Source: an uncultured Rheinheimera sp.
GTDB lineage: Bacteria; Pseudomonadota; Gammaproteobacteria; Enterobacterales; Alteromonadaceae
Direction of reading: 5' to 3'
Length of the DNA: 14,962 bases
NCBI GenBank assembly: GCA_943913835.1
Contig: CALTZU010000082.1
Coordinates: forward strand, 1-14,962
Shown here: positions 6,893 to 14,487 of the stretch, one piece after another
Position numbering within the stretch: the stretch's first letter is position 1
How the letters are laid out: each line of letters opens with the position of its first letter
The notes under the pieces: model-generated
The model's database searches: none
What the model was told of the DNA's origin: nothing
The model's input: the letters and a program-made list of their open reading frames with translations, nothing else
Program-made: the position numbers and the translations under genes

Positions 6893-9625
6893 ATGAACAG
6901 TATTCATTTCCCTGTGGTATCTGAGATGTATCAACTGGCAAAGCCAGTTGCGGAAACAGACAGTCACCAGGCAACTGCAGTACCGGCGATCAAAACCGGC
7001 TTGTGGCTTGTTCTGTACTTATGCATTGCAGTGTTGCTTTGTGGCTTTTTGCTGATTTCTTATCTGCAAACCGAAAGCCAGGCCAAGGCTGATTTGCACA
7101 ATATCAACCTGACACTGGAATCCAGACTAAATGCAGGTCTACTGCAACCTGTACAGACTCAGTTGAACAGTGTCGCCCAGATGCTGGATCCGGCTTTAAT
7201 GGATAAAAGTCAGCTGGAGCAGGATAAGTTGCTGCAATATGTCCAAAACCTGACCAGTCGTTTCCCTGAGTTGCCGCCTTTGACCTTATTAAGCAAATAT
7301 GGCGCAGCTGTGCTTAGTACGGATCAAAGAGACCAAAGCCTGCATTTTTCTCAAATTCCGGCACTACTGAACAAAGCCAAAGTACCGCAGCTGATATTTG
7401 AACAAACCGCAGATAACAGACTTGCTTTGGCTGTGCCATTGTTTAATGCCCGGCAGGAACTCAATGGTTGGGTTGCTACTTCTGTACGATTGGATGCTAT
7501 TCAGAAATTATTTGCTCAGGTTGAGTTAGGAGCTGCTGGGGTATTAACTCTGCGTCGTATCGATCCTCCGGCCACAGTGGTGCGCCAGCCACAGTGGACA
7601 GAAAAAATGCCACGTTATGAAGCCGATTTAATTGACCAGCGACTGGCCGAAGGTCAAAACGAGGGCGTGCTTTTTATGCACTCCAGAGTGGATGCGGTAA
7701 AACGTTTGTATGGCTTCAAAAGAGTGGGGGCTTACCCTTTTGTCGTGGTCACAGGTTATGCCACTGAGGATTATTTGAGTGAGTGGTATTTAAGTTCTGC
7801 GTTGGCCACAGTCTTGTCTTTATTGATTTGCCTGCTGAGTTTTATCTTCAGCCGTCGTCTGCAAAAAACCAGAGCGAAAGAACAGGGCTCAGCCAAAGAG
7901 TTACAGAATAAAGAGGAATATATCCGCTTATTGCTGCACTCAGTGGGGCACCCAATTTTTGGTTTGAATTTACGTGGTGAATGCACCTTCAGTAACCAGA
8001 GTTGTGTGCAGTTGTTCGGTTATGACAAAGACACAGATTTGTCGTCCAAGGTGCTTGATATCCATTTTGTTGACCAGCATGGCGAACGCACTGATCTGAT
8101 GGGCAGATTGCTAAGTCAAATTCGGCGGGGCAAAGAGTTTTACTGTGACGACCATAGTTTTATTAACGCGCAACAGCAGCAAATCCAGGTGGAGATCCGC
8201 GCTTATCCAAATGTTAAAAATCAACAGTTAATAGGTGCTGTTGTGACCTTGCAGGATATTTCCGAGCGTAAAGATCAGGAACAACGCATTAGCTATATGG
8301 CCTATCACGACGCATTAACAGGCCTGCCAAACCGTTGGTTATTAAAAGACAGGTTTGAACAACTGCAGGCTGGCGTTGATGGGCAGGACGGTCATATAGC
8401 ACTACTGTATCTGGATTTAGATAACTTCAAAAATATTAACGATTCGTTGGGGCATTACGCCGGCGATGCTGTGTTGCATGCTGTGGCCAAACGCTTATTG
8501 TCCTTTAAAAGCCGTATCGACACTGTTGCCAGATTAGGCGGAGATGAATACTTGTTGCTGGTTCGTATTGCACAGCAGCATGAAGAGTTGAAGCTGCTAT
8601 TGCAGGACATCATCACGCAAATACAACAACCTCTGCGGTTAGAAGCTCAGCAAGTTTCAGTGACTCCCTCTATTGGTGTGGCTATTCATGTGCTGCATGG
8701 TGCTGACTTTGAAGCCTTACTTAAAGCAGCTGACATGGCGTTGTACAAAGCTAAAGAAGATGGCCGTAATACCTATAGGTTTTATCACAGAACTATGGGA
8801 GAGCAAGGGTTACGCCGTCTGATGTTGCAAACTGATTTGCGTCAGGCGTTAGCTAAAAAACAACTTTTTATTCAGTACCAACCTCAGTTAGATCTGGCCA
8901 CTGGTCGCATTATCGGTGCTGAAGCCTTATTGCGCTGGCAGCATCCGGTGGAAGGGCTCATTTCGCCGGCGGAGTTTATTCCTGCCGCAGAAGCGAACGG
9001 CATGATTATACCGATCAGTAACTGGTTAATGCGCGAAGTTTGCCAACAAGCCATGGTATGGCGTCAGCAAGGTATGGCTCCTTTTGTTGTGGCGGTGAAT
9101 TGCTCTGCGGTGCAGTTCCGCCAGGGGGATTTAGTAGCAGAAGTCCGCCAGGCCTTAGCAGACTCCGGGTTACCTGCACAGTGGCTGGAGTTGGAGCTGA
9201 CTGAATCAATGCTGTTGCAGGATTCAGAACGTGTAATGCGAATTATCAACGAGTTAAAAGCCTTAGGCGTGAAGTTATCTATCGATGACTTTGGCACAGG
9301 CTATTCCAACATGGCCTACCTGAAACGCTTTGCAGTCGACAAGCTGAAAATTGACCAGTCTTTTGTCAAAGGCATAGCCCGTAACCCTGACGACGAGGCC
9401 ATAGTGCAGTCCATTATCACGCTAGCCCACAGTTTTAACCTGAAGGCGATAGCTGAAGGTGTTGAAGATGATGCTACCGCAGATGTGTTGCGGGCTCGTG
9501 GCTGTGATGAAGTGCAGGGTTATTGTTATGCCAAACCTTTAAATCCTCCGGCTCTACTGGATTTTGCTCTGAGTAATCAGCATGAGACAGCACAGATAGT
9601 GCAACTAAAGTACGGTCAACAGTAA
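6893..9625 (+). CDS. Membrane-bound PAS-GGDEF-EAL protein (c-di-GMP synthesis/degradation)
   Basis: This 910-residue protein is a predicted bifunctional c-di-GMP enzyme. One membrane span lies at about 36-57, a periplasmic region of about 240 residues follows (probably Cache/PDC-like), and a second span is at about 300-320. A PAS domain at about 341-460 precedes GGDEF at about 468-632 and EAL at about 643-895. The GGDEF domain has LDLDNFKNINDSLGH and active-site GGDEY (549-553), a conservative Phe-to-Tyr change. The inhibitory-site RxxD is degraded to SRID because Ser539-equivalent spacing places Ser, not Arg, nine residues before GG. The EAL domain keeps EALLRW (Glu677), Asn736, Glu768, Asp798/Asp799 in SIDDFGTGYS, Lys819, Glu855 and Gln875, so phosphodiesterase activity is expected. 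AGGA lies 7 nt before the ATG. The net direction of activity cannot be told from sequence. Confidence 0.94.
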   Translation: MNSIHFPVVSEMYQLAKPVAETDSHQATAVPAIKTGLWLVLYLCIAVLLCGFLLISYLQTESQAKADLHNINLTLESRLNAGLLQPVQTQLNSVAQMLDPALMDKSQLEQDKLLQYVQNLTSRFPELPPLTLLSKYGAAVLSTDQRDQSLHFSQIPALLNKAKVPQLIFEQTADNRLALAVPLFNARQELNGWVATSVRLDAIQKLFAQVELGAAGVLTLRRIDPPATVVRQPQWTEKMPRYEADLIDQRLAEGQNEGVLFMHSRVDAVKRLYGFKRVGAYPFVVVTGYATEDYLSEWYLSSALATVLSLLICLLSFIFSRRLQKTRAKEQGSAKELQNKEEYIRLLLHSVGHPIFGLNLRGECTFSNQSCVQLFGYDKDTDLSSKVLDIHFVDQHGERTDLMGRLLSQIRRGKEFYCDDHSFINAQQQQIQVEIRAYPNVKNQQLIGAVVTLQDISERKDQEQRISYMAYHDALTGLPNRWLLKDRFEQLQAGVDGQDGHIALLYLDLDNFKNINDSLGHYAGDAVLHAVAKRLLSFKSRIDTVARLGGDEYLLLVRIAQQHEELKLLLQDIITQIQQPLRLEAQQVSVTPSIGVAIHVLHGADFEALLKAADMALYKAKEDGRNTYRFYHRTMGEQGLRRLMLQTDLRQALAKKQLFIQYQPQLDLATGRIIGAEALLRWQHPVEGLISPAEFIPAAEANGMIIPISNWLMREVCQQAMVWRQQGMAPFVVAVNCSAVQFRQGDLVAEVRQALADSGLPAQWLELELTESMLLQDSERVMRIINELKALGVKLSIDDFGTGYSNMAYLKRFAVDKLKIDQSFVKGIARNPDDEAIVQSIITLAHSFNLKAIAEGVEDDATADVLRARGCDEVQGYCYAKPLNPPALLDFALSNQHETAQIVQLKYGQQ

Positions 9626-9646
9626 AGGTTCAGAGCCGGCGCAGAT

Positions 9647-9652
9647 AGGAGG
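9647..9652 (+). promoter_or_regulatory. Strong ribosome binding site of the first EamA gene
   Basis: AGGAGG, a full match to the core Shine-Dalgarno sequence, lies 7 nt before ATG 9660. With only 34 nt between this gene and the GGDEF-EAL stop and no terminator, it supports efficient translation from a shared transcript. Confidence 0.8.
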
Positions 9653-9659
9653 TATTGAG

Positions 9660-10574
9660 ATGAACAATAGCTACAGAATGCAGCAAAAAAGGCAACAAGA
9701 CGATTTTACCGGTGTAGTTTACGGTCTTTTGGGGTCCTGTATCTGGGGCGCTTGTATGGCGGTGTCCAGTCAGGGGCTAAACGACGGTTTTAGCACAGAA
9801 GATCTGGCATTTTTACGTTATCTGACGTCTGGCCTATTACTACTGCCCTTGTTGGTGCTGAGTAATATGTTCCGGAAAGTGGGTTGGGGGCGGTCAATGT
9901 TACTGACTTTACTGGGAGGCCCAGCCTTTGCTTTGGTGGCGGTGCAGGGGTTTTCTTATGCCCCTCTAATACATGGCACAGTGATCCAGGCTGTTACGCT
10001 GATTTTATGCTCTTTACTGGTCTTGTTCTGGCGGAGTAAAGAAGTGCCTAAGTTCAGTTATCTGGCCGGCATTCTGGTGTTGTTTATTGGACTTGCGGCA
10101 GTGGCTGGTCCTTTATTGCCAGCCCCTGCTGACGCTACCGGGTTATGGAAAGGCGACGTGCTTTTTGTAGCTGCAGGTCTTATTTGGGCACTGTTTTTAA
10201 CTATGATTTGGTATTGGCAAGTGGATGCTCTTGCTGCCACCGTCGTTGTTGCAGTGCTGTCCGCTTTGATTTATTGCCCGCTTTATTTATTAGTCCATGG
10301 TCCGCTGCGTATATCAATGCTGGATTTTGATCAGGTCATTGAGCAGTTGATGTTTCAGGGGATCTTATCAGGTGTGCTGGCATCCTTTGCTTTCAGTAAG
10401 GCGGTGCACTACCTGGGAGTCAGCAAAGCGGTGTTGTTCCCTGCCTTTTCACCCGCAGTCACTATGTTGTTCGGCATTTTACTTTTTCATCAGATACCTG
10501 CTCTGAGTCAGTGGCTTGGTTTTACGGTAGTGGCCGCAGGTTTATGTCTTGGTTTTTACAGAGAGGCCGACTGA
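9660..10574 (+). CDS. EamA/DMT-family membrane transporter (first of two paralogues)
   Basis: This 304-residue inner-membrane protein has about ten hydrophobic segments in two EamA repeats, at about 17-142 and 162-300. Characteristic pieces are the first helix (VVYGLLGSCIWGACMAV), LAFLRYLTSGLLLLPLLVL after it, and the second-repeat helix GDVLFVAAGLIWALFLTMIW. Family members export metabolites such as amino acids or act as sugar or drug carriers; the substrate cannot be deduced. It starts 34 nt after the GGDEF-EAL gene with a strong ribosome binding site and is probably its operon partner. It is clearly related along its length to the next EamA gene, for example IHGTVIQAVTLILCSLL against VHGAFLQLTVLIFCSML, so the pair arose by tandem duplication or shared descent. 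Confidence 0.9.
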   Translation: MNNSYRMQQKRQQDDFTGVVYGLLGSCIWGACMAVSSQGLNDGFSTEDLAFLRYLTSGLLLLPLLVLSNMFRKVGWGRSMLLTLLGGPAFALVAVQGFSYAPLIHGTVIQAVTLILCSLLVLFWRSKEVPKFSYLAGILVLFIGLAAVAGPLLPAPADATGLWKGDVLFVAAGLIWALFLTMIWYWQVDALAATVVVAVLSALIYCPLYLLVHGPLRISMLDFDQVIEQLMFQGILSGVLASFAFSKAVHYLGVSKAVLFPAFSPAVTMLFGILLFHQIPALSQWLGFTVVAAGLCLGFYREAD

Positions 10575-10585
10575 TGGCAAGAAAA

Positions 10586-10631
10586 ATGGCATAAACCGCA
10601 GAATTGGCACGATGAAATATTTTTATGCCAT
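10586..10631 (+). repeat. 10-bp inverted repeat with a 26-nt loop after the first EamA gene
   Basis: ATGGCATAAA (10586-10595) and TTTATGCCAT (10622-10631) are perfect reverse complements. They begin 11 nt after the transporter stop. The long loop and lack of a following T-tract make a standard terminator unlikely; a 3' mRNA stabilising structure or a rho-related end is possible. Confidence 0.5.
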
Positions 10632-10670
10632 CCATTCAGCTGTTGCGCCAGATTGTTGCTAATTAGCGAC

Positions 10671-10693
10671 TAATGACAAATATTTTGTCATTA
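10671..10693 (+). promoter_or_regulatory. Perfect 10-bp inverted repeat, candidate operator
   Basis: TAATGACAAA (10671-10680) and TTTGTCATTA (10684-10693) flank a 3-nt spacer TAT. This 23-nt symmetric site has the form of a dimeric repressor or activator binding site and is not followed by a T-tract on either strand. It lies 33 nt upstream of the FNR-type box. I do not recognise its regulator. Confidence 0.6.
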
Positions 10694-10725
10694 AAACGCT
10701 ATTTCTTGATCAAAACATTAAAAAC

Positions 10726-10739
10726 TTGATCTGTATCAA
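10726..10739 (+). promoter_or_regulatory. FNR/Anr-type box upstream of the second EamA gene
   Basis: TTGAT-CTGT-ATCAA matches the FNR/Anr consensus TTGATnnnnATCAA at all ten defined positions. A further TTGATCAA palindrome lies at 10706-10713, which may be a half-site. The box centre is about 170 nt before the transporter ATG, so the promoter would have a leader of roughly 120-130 nt if FNR acts at -41.5. This suggests oxygen-dependent control of the second EamA gene. The match is seen; the control is inferred. Confidence 0.7.
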
Positions 10740-10746
10740 TGACTTA

Positions 10747-10779
10747 CGTTACATTTTTCTTCAGTTTTTAAACGTAACG
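10747..10779 (+). repeat. Spaced inverted repeat CGTTAC / GTAACG
   Basis: CGTTAC (10747-10752) and GTAACG (10774-10779) are reverse complements 21 nt apart centre-to-edge, immediately downstream of the FNR-type box and over the expected promoter. It may be a second regulator's site or chance; six-base arms are short. Confidence 0.3.
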
Positions 10780-10902
10780 ACTTTGGCTTTGCGTTAGGGC
10801 CAGATAGATCAAGATACGAAAACAAGCTGTTTTAAGCTTTACTGCATCGTCTCTTTGATATATCCGGCTTTCGGACGTCAACGGACGATCAAGGATGAGC
10901 GA

Positions 10903-11820
10903 ATGGATCAGAACACCAGTGCGGCTTTACCCTCACAAGGCAAGTTAGTCGAAGGCTTGTTTTATGGGCTTATTGTTGCTTTCTTGTGGGGCTGTTGGCT
11001 GGCTGTTTCCTACCAGGGAATAGCCAGGGGCATGTCTGCCTGGGATCTTGCCTTGATCCGCTATTGCACTGCAGGTTTACTGCTCTGTCCTCTGTTAGTG
11101 CTGAATAAAGCTGTTTATCACATCCGCTGGTATAAAAGTTTACTGTTATGCCTGTTGGCAGGACCGCTATTGTTGTGGTTTGCGCTGGGTGGTTACAGCG
11201 ATTCTCCTTTAGTTCATGGTGCCTTTTTACAGCTGACAGTACTGATTTTTTGCAGCATGCTGTTTTCTACACTGATCTTAAAGGAAAAATTTAGCTGGTC
11301 CTGGATTACTGGAGTAATTGTTTTGCTGTCTGGCCTGACGCTGATAGTAGAGCCAGGCTGGCAATATGGTATGCATTATTTTTACGATGATCTGATGTTT
11401 ATTGGGTCCGGGATCATGTTAGCTGTTTTTATCCTGCTGGTGCGGCTTTGGCATATTTCGGCCATGTCAGCATTGATTCTGGTTTCTGTTTATTCTGCTT
11501 TGTTTTATGTCCCGCTGTATTTGTTTTTTAAAGGTCCCTGGTATCTGTTGATGCTTGATGCCGCATTATTGTGGGAGCAAGTGCTGGTGCAAGGGCTGTT
11601 ATCCGGCGTAGTGGCATTATTTGCTTTTTCAAAGGCTGCACACTGTCTGGGGACCCGACGTGCCGCCATGTTCCCGGCTTTATCTCCTGCTATTGCTTTA
11701 GGGCTTGGCATACCATTTTCGGGTCAATTGCCCGGTAACGCTCAATACGCTGGCGTGTTACTGGTGCTCTCTGGTTTTGTCATTGCTTTGTTGAATACTC
11801 CAAAAAAAACTTGCTGCTGA
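10903..11820 (+). CDS. EamA/DMT-family membrane transporter (second paralogue)
   Basis: From ATG 10903 the protein has 305 residues with about ten predicted membrane helices in two EamA repeats. This start is chosen because AGGA lies 7 nt upstream and because it aligns with the paralogue; the upstream TTG at 10855 would add 16 polar residues without a ribosome binding site. It matches the previous transporter in the first helix (LFYGLIVAFLWGCWLAVSYQG), the segment DLALIRYCTAGLLLCPLLVL's shorter core LIRYCTAGLLLCPLLVL, and the second-repeat ending AAHCLGTRRAAMFPALSPA. Divergence is wide enough to allow different substrates, which are unknown. It has its own upstream regulatory region with an FNR-type box and ends at a terminator, so unlike the first copy it looks monocistronic. 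Confidence 0.9.
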   Translation: MDQNTSAALPSQGKLVEGLFYGLIVAFLWGCWLAVSYQGIARGMSAWDLALIRYCTAGLLLCPLLVLNKAVYHIRWYKSLLLCLLAGPLLLWFALGGYSDSPLVHGAFLQLTVLIFCSMLFSTLILKEKFSWSWITGVIVLLSGLTLIVEPGWQYGMHYFYDDLMFIGSGIMLAVFILLVRLWHISAMSALILVSVYSALFYVPLYLFFKGPWYLLMLDAALLWEQVLVQGLLSGVVALFAFSKAAHCLGTRRAAMFPALSPAIALGLGIPFSGQLPGNAQYAGVLLVLSGFVIALLNTPKKTCC

Positions 11821-11843
11821 GCCTTGAGCTGAGAGGCTTTTTT
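11820..11843 (+). terminator. Intrinsic terminator after the second EamA gene
   Basis: AGCCT (11820-11824) pairs with AGGCT (11834-11838), with one extra U-G pair possible inside, and is followed by a run of six T (11838-11843). It begins on the last base of the transporter stop codon. The stem is short but the T-run is good, and it separates the transporter from the second chemoreceptor. Confidence 0.7.
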
Positions 11844-11873
11844 AGTACCCATTGAAATGAGGAAGAGGGTTGT

Positions 11874-13496
11874 ATGCTGATACGAAAAGTAGGGATCCGC
11901 AGCCGGTTATTGGCCGGTTTTGCGCTGATCACAAGTTTGGTTTTGCTGCAAGGCGTCTTTGCCTTAAGCAGTATGGCTTCAATGCGACAGGTTGCTGACA
12001 CTATAGAAACAGAGGTGATCCCTAGTTTGGACACTCTATCTAATCTGAACCTGAATATGATGAGGGTCAGGGTATTCACACTGAGGCTGATGGCCGCTGA
12101 AAATGCCAAAGCAGAGACAGATACGCTGGCAAGACTGGACAAAGTGAAGCAGGAAGTGGCTCGCTACCAGCGTGAATATGAAGCTTTAATCAGCTCCGAG
12201 CGGGAACGTCAGGTATACAACAAGTTTCTGCAGGCCAAGGCTAACTATGAAGGGGGTCAGCAAAAAGTAGTGGCTTTTCTGCTTGATTCAGACAAAAACA
12301 GTGCCTTGGGTCAATTGGAGCAATTGAATGGCTATTCCAATGAGATGACGCAAGAGCTGGTCAATTTAGCCGAATTGAACAAAACCATCTCAATGGAAAT
12401 CAGTGAAGAGTCTTTTTCTACTTACCAAAGCAGCCAATGGCTGGTGACGGGCGCTATTGTCGCTGCCGTAGTGATCAGTATCGGTATCGCTATGCTTTTG
12501 ACAAGCAGTATTACAGTACCAGTTCAGGAAGCATTATCTTTAGCCGAAACTGTAGCTAAAGGCGACCTGACTCAGACTATCGAAGTTTCAGGGCAAGATG
12601 AAACCAGCAGGTTATTAACTGCGCTGGGGTTAATGCAGCAGAATTTACGCGATGCCTTGCAACATATTGCCAACTCGTCGACTCAGTTAGCCTCAGCAGC
12701 CGAGGAGCTGAATTCGGTCACTGACGATGCGTCCAGAGGTTTGCAACGGCAGAATGATGAAATTCAACAGGCTGCCACAGCTATTACTGAAATGAGTTCG
12801 GCCGTGGATGAAGTGGCTCAGACCGCAACGTCAACCTCGGAAGCTTCGGCTGAATCTGCTAAAGCGGCGCTGGAAGGGCGGCAGCAGGTGGAAAATACCG
12901 TTAATTCTATTCATCGAATGAATAAAGAAGTAGCGGCGACCTCAGAACTGGTGCAGAAATTGGCAGCCCAGTCACAACAAATAGGTACAGTACTGGATGT
13001 GATTAGGGCTATAGCCGAGCAAACCAATTTACTGGCATTAAATGCTGCGATTGAAGCAGCCAGAGCTGGTGAAGCGGGGAGAGGTTTTGCTGTAGTTGCC
13101 GATGAGGTCAGGGCTTTGGCCCATAGAACTCAGCTCTCGACCCGCGAAATTGAGTTGATAGTGACACAAATTCGTACCGAAACCGGTAATGCAGTGGAAG
13201 CTATGCAGCAAAGTAGTCTTACTGCGGAGGAAGCGCTGAAGGTATCGACAGCTGCGGGTTTAGCCCTGGCAACTATTACTGACCAAATCAATAAAATTAA
13301 TGATAGTAATCTGGTGATCGCCAGCGCGGCAGAAGAACAGGCTAAGGTAGCGCGCGAGGTTGATCGCAATATTGTCAATATCAGCGATTTGGCCACTCAG
13401 TCTGCTGCAGGGGCCAATCAAACCAGTGCTTCTGCTCATGAGCTGTCGCGGCTGGCTATCGATTTAAACGAGTTAGTAACGCGGTTTAAGTTGTAG
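11874..13496 (+). CDS. Methyl-accepting chemotaxis protein (second paralogue)
   Basis: This 540-residue chemoreceptor has the same layout as the first. A membrane span lies at about 13-32, a helical periplasmic four-helix-bundle-type domain at about 33-185, and a second span at about 189-209. HAMP is at about 210-262 (PVQEALSLAETVAKGDLT). The coiled-coil signalling domain has the tip IAEQTNLLALNAAIEAARAG at about 380-399, then RGFAVVADEVRALAHR. The cytoplasmic halves of the two receptors are very similar; the periplasmic halves differ, so the ligands probably differ. There is no C-terminal CheR-binding pentapeptide. AGGAAGAGGG lies 4 nt before the ATG. A terminator upstream implies either its own promoter in the 30-nt gap or read-through from the transporter; no sigma-28 motif is visible there. 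Confidence 0.94.
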   Translation: MLIRKVGIRSRLLAGFALITSLVLLQGVFALSSMASMRQVADTIETEVIPSLDTLSNLNLNMMRVRVFTLRLMAAENAKAETDTLARLDKVKQEVARYQREYEALISSERERQVYNKFLQAKANYEGGQQKVVAFLLDSDKNSALGQLEQLNGYSNEMTQELVNLAELNKTISMEISEESFSTYQSSQWLVTGAIVAAVVISIGIAMLLTSSITVPVQEALSLAETVAKGDLTQTIEVSGQDETSRLLTALGLMQQNLRDALQHIANSSTQLASAAEELNSVTDDASRGLQRQNDEIQQAATAITEMSSAVDEVAQTATSTSEASAESAKAALEGRQQVENTVNSIHRMNKEVAATSELVQKLAAQSQQIGTVLDVIRAIAEQTNLLALNAAIEAARAGEAGRGFAVVADEVRALAHRTQLSTREIELIVTQIRTETGNAVEAMQQSSLTAEEALKVSTAAGLALATITDQINKINDSNLVIASAAEEQAKVAREVDRNIVNISDLATQSAAGANQTSASAHELSRLAIDLNELVTRFKL

Positions 13497-13526
13497 CTCG
13501 AGGCCTGTTCATACTACACAAAGACT

Positions 13527-13558
13527 GGCCCGGTGCAGCCTTCAGAGCTGGCCTGGCC
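13527..13558. terminator. Hairpin between convergent genes, possible bidirectional terminator
   Basis: GGCC (13527-13530), GG (13532-13533) and CAGC (13536-13539) can pair with GCTG (13547-13550), CC (13552-13553) and GGCC (13555-13558), leaving a 7-nt loop and two small internal loops. It lies between the converging chemoreceptor and flavoprotein genes, the usual place for a shared terminator. No T-tract follows on either strand, so termination efficiency is doubtful. Confidence 0.4.
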
Positions 13559-13593
13559 GTGCCTGAGTGAAGAATAGTAAATCTCTAAATGTG

Positions 13594-14487
13594 CTAGTGG
13601 CTAAGCTGGCCAAAGAGCAGAGATTGGTGGGCCATGGCCCCTGCGAGCGAGCCATCTCCTATCGCAATAGCCACTGAGCCTGCCATCCTGGCGTTATCAC
13701 CGCAGGCAAAGACGCCTGGGATTGTGGTTTCTTTGTTGGCGCCGGTTTGAATAAAATCCCCCATTGGTCCTGATTCAAACTGGCAGCCTAACTGTTCCGC
13801 TAATGGGCTGTTGACTGTGGTGTTGGGTTGAGTAAAAAGACCTGCCATCTGCAGTATTTTACCGGTGGCTAGCTGCACATCAGCTTTGCCTGAAACCTGC
13901 AGAATTTTGCCTGACTCAATCACGACACCCCGGGCCAGCAGCTGTGCTTTTTGTTCAGCGTTAGGCTCAAAGCTTTCATTAGTGAATAAAGTGGTTGGGC
14001 CCCAGTCCGGCAGCATCAGCGCATGGTGCAATGCCAGTGGACCAGCCGCCAGCACACCAATGGGGCCTAGGTTTAATTCGTAGCCATGGCAGTATGGGCA
14101 ATGAAACACAGTTTTACCCCAACGCTCTGCGAGGCCCGGAATTGCAGGCAGGTGATCCGTTACGCCAGTGGCTAGTATCAGACGTTTAGCCTGGTAACTT
14201 TGTTGTGCTGTATTCACCTGAAAACCTGCCTTGATTTTACTGGCACTGACCACTGATGCGTCCTGCCATTGTAGTGTCGGATAAGCCAGCAACTGAGCTT
14301 GCGCTGTGGCAGCTATAGCTGCTGGACTGTTGCCATCCTGAGTCAAAAAGCCGTGCGAACTATTGGCAAATCTGTTGCGCCTTTGTCCCGCGTCTATCAC
14401 CAGTACAGAACGGCGGGCACGCACTAACTGTAAGGCTGCCGCCATACCGGCATAGCTGCCGCCTACGATAATCAGATCAAAATTCAT
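13594..14487 (-). CDS. Thioredoxin-reductase-like NAD(P)/FAD-dependent oxidoreductase with CPYC motif
   Basis: From ATG 14487 the protein has 297 residues, as usual for low-molecular-weight thioredoxin-reductase-like flavoproteins. The N-terminal FAD-binding motif is IIVGGSYAGMAAA (residues 6-18), ATG is at 106-108, and the C-terminal FAD segment is GVFACGDNARMAGSVAIAIG near 258-277. The redox pair Cys130/Cys133 lies in HCPYCHGYE, resembling thiol oxidase/reductases of the GliT-like branch as well as TrxB. The NAD(P)-binding loop reads VLAAGPLA, lacking the first Gly of GxGxxA, so dinucleotide use may be weak or altered. The start is chosen because it overlaps the regulator stop by 11 nt and gives a normal N-terminus; ATG 14538 would add 17 atypical residues. 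It is probably cytoplasmic and co-expressed with the Rrf2 regulator. The partner substrate is unknown. Confidence 0.9.
   Translation of the reverse strand: MNFDLIIVGGSYAGMAAALQLVRARRSVLVIDAGQRRNRFANSSHGFLTQDGNSPAAIAATAQAQLLAYPTLQWQDASVVSASKIKAGFQVNTAQQSYQAKRLILATGVTDHLPAIPGLAERWGKTVFHCPYCHGYELNLGPIGVLAAGPLALHHALMLPDWGPTTLFTNESFEPNAEQKAQLLARGVVIESGKILQVSGKADVQLATGKILQMAGLFTQPNTTVNSPLAEQLGCQFESGPMGDFIQTGANKETTIPGVFACGDNARMAGSVAIAIGDGSLAGAMAHQSLLFGQLSH

Larger units (their letters stand above)
10575..10902 (+). other. 328-nt regulatory intergenic region between the two EamA genes
   Basis: No coding region is supported; the open frame from TTG 10855 merely extends the next gene upstream without a ribosome binding site. 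The region is AT-rich and contains a long-loop inverted repeat (10586-10631), a 10-bp inverted repeat (10671-10693), a perfect FNR-type box (10726-10739) and a CGTTAC/GTAACG pair (10747-10779). It should hold the promoter of the second EamA gene and the 3' end of the upstream transcript. Confidence 0.7.

Noticed and set aside
10606..10625. TGGCAC resembling a sigma-54 -24 element after the first EamA gene
   Set aside because: The matching TTGC -12 element is absent at the required spacing.
10855..10902. N-terminal extension of the second EamA transporter from TTG 10855
   Set aside because: The 16 added residues are absent from the paralogue and lack a ribosome binding site, whereas ATG 10903 has AGGA at 7 nt.
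11821..11873. Search for a sigma-28 chemotaxis promoter before the second chemoreceptor
   Set aside because: No TAAA/GCCGATAA-type pair is present; the short gap holds only the terminator and the ribosome binding site.
11780..12142. 120-codon minus-strand open frame over the second chemoreceptor start
   Set aside because: Antisense shadow of a real gene with no ribosome binding site or family features.
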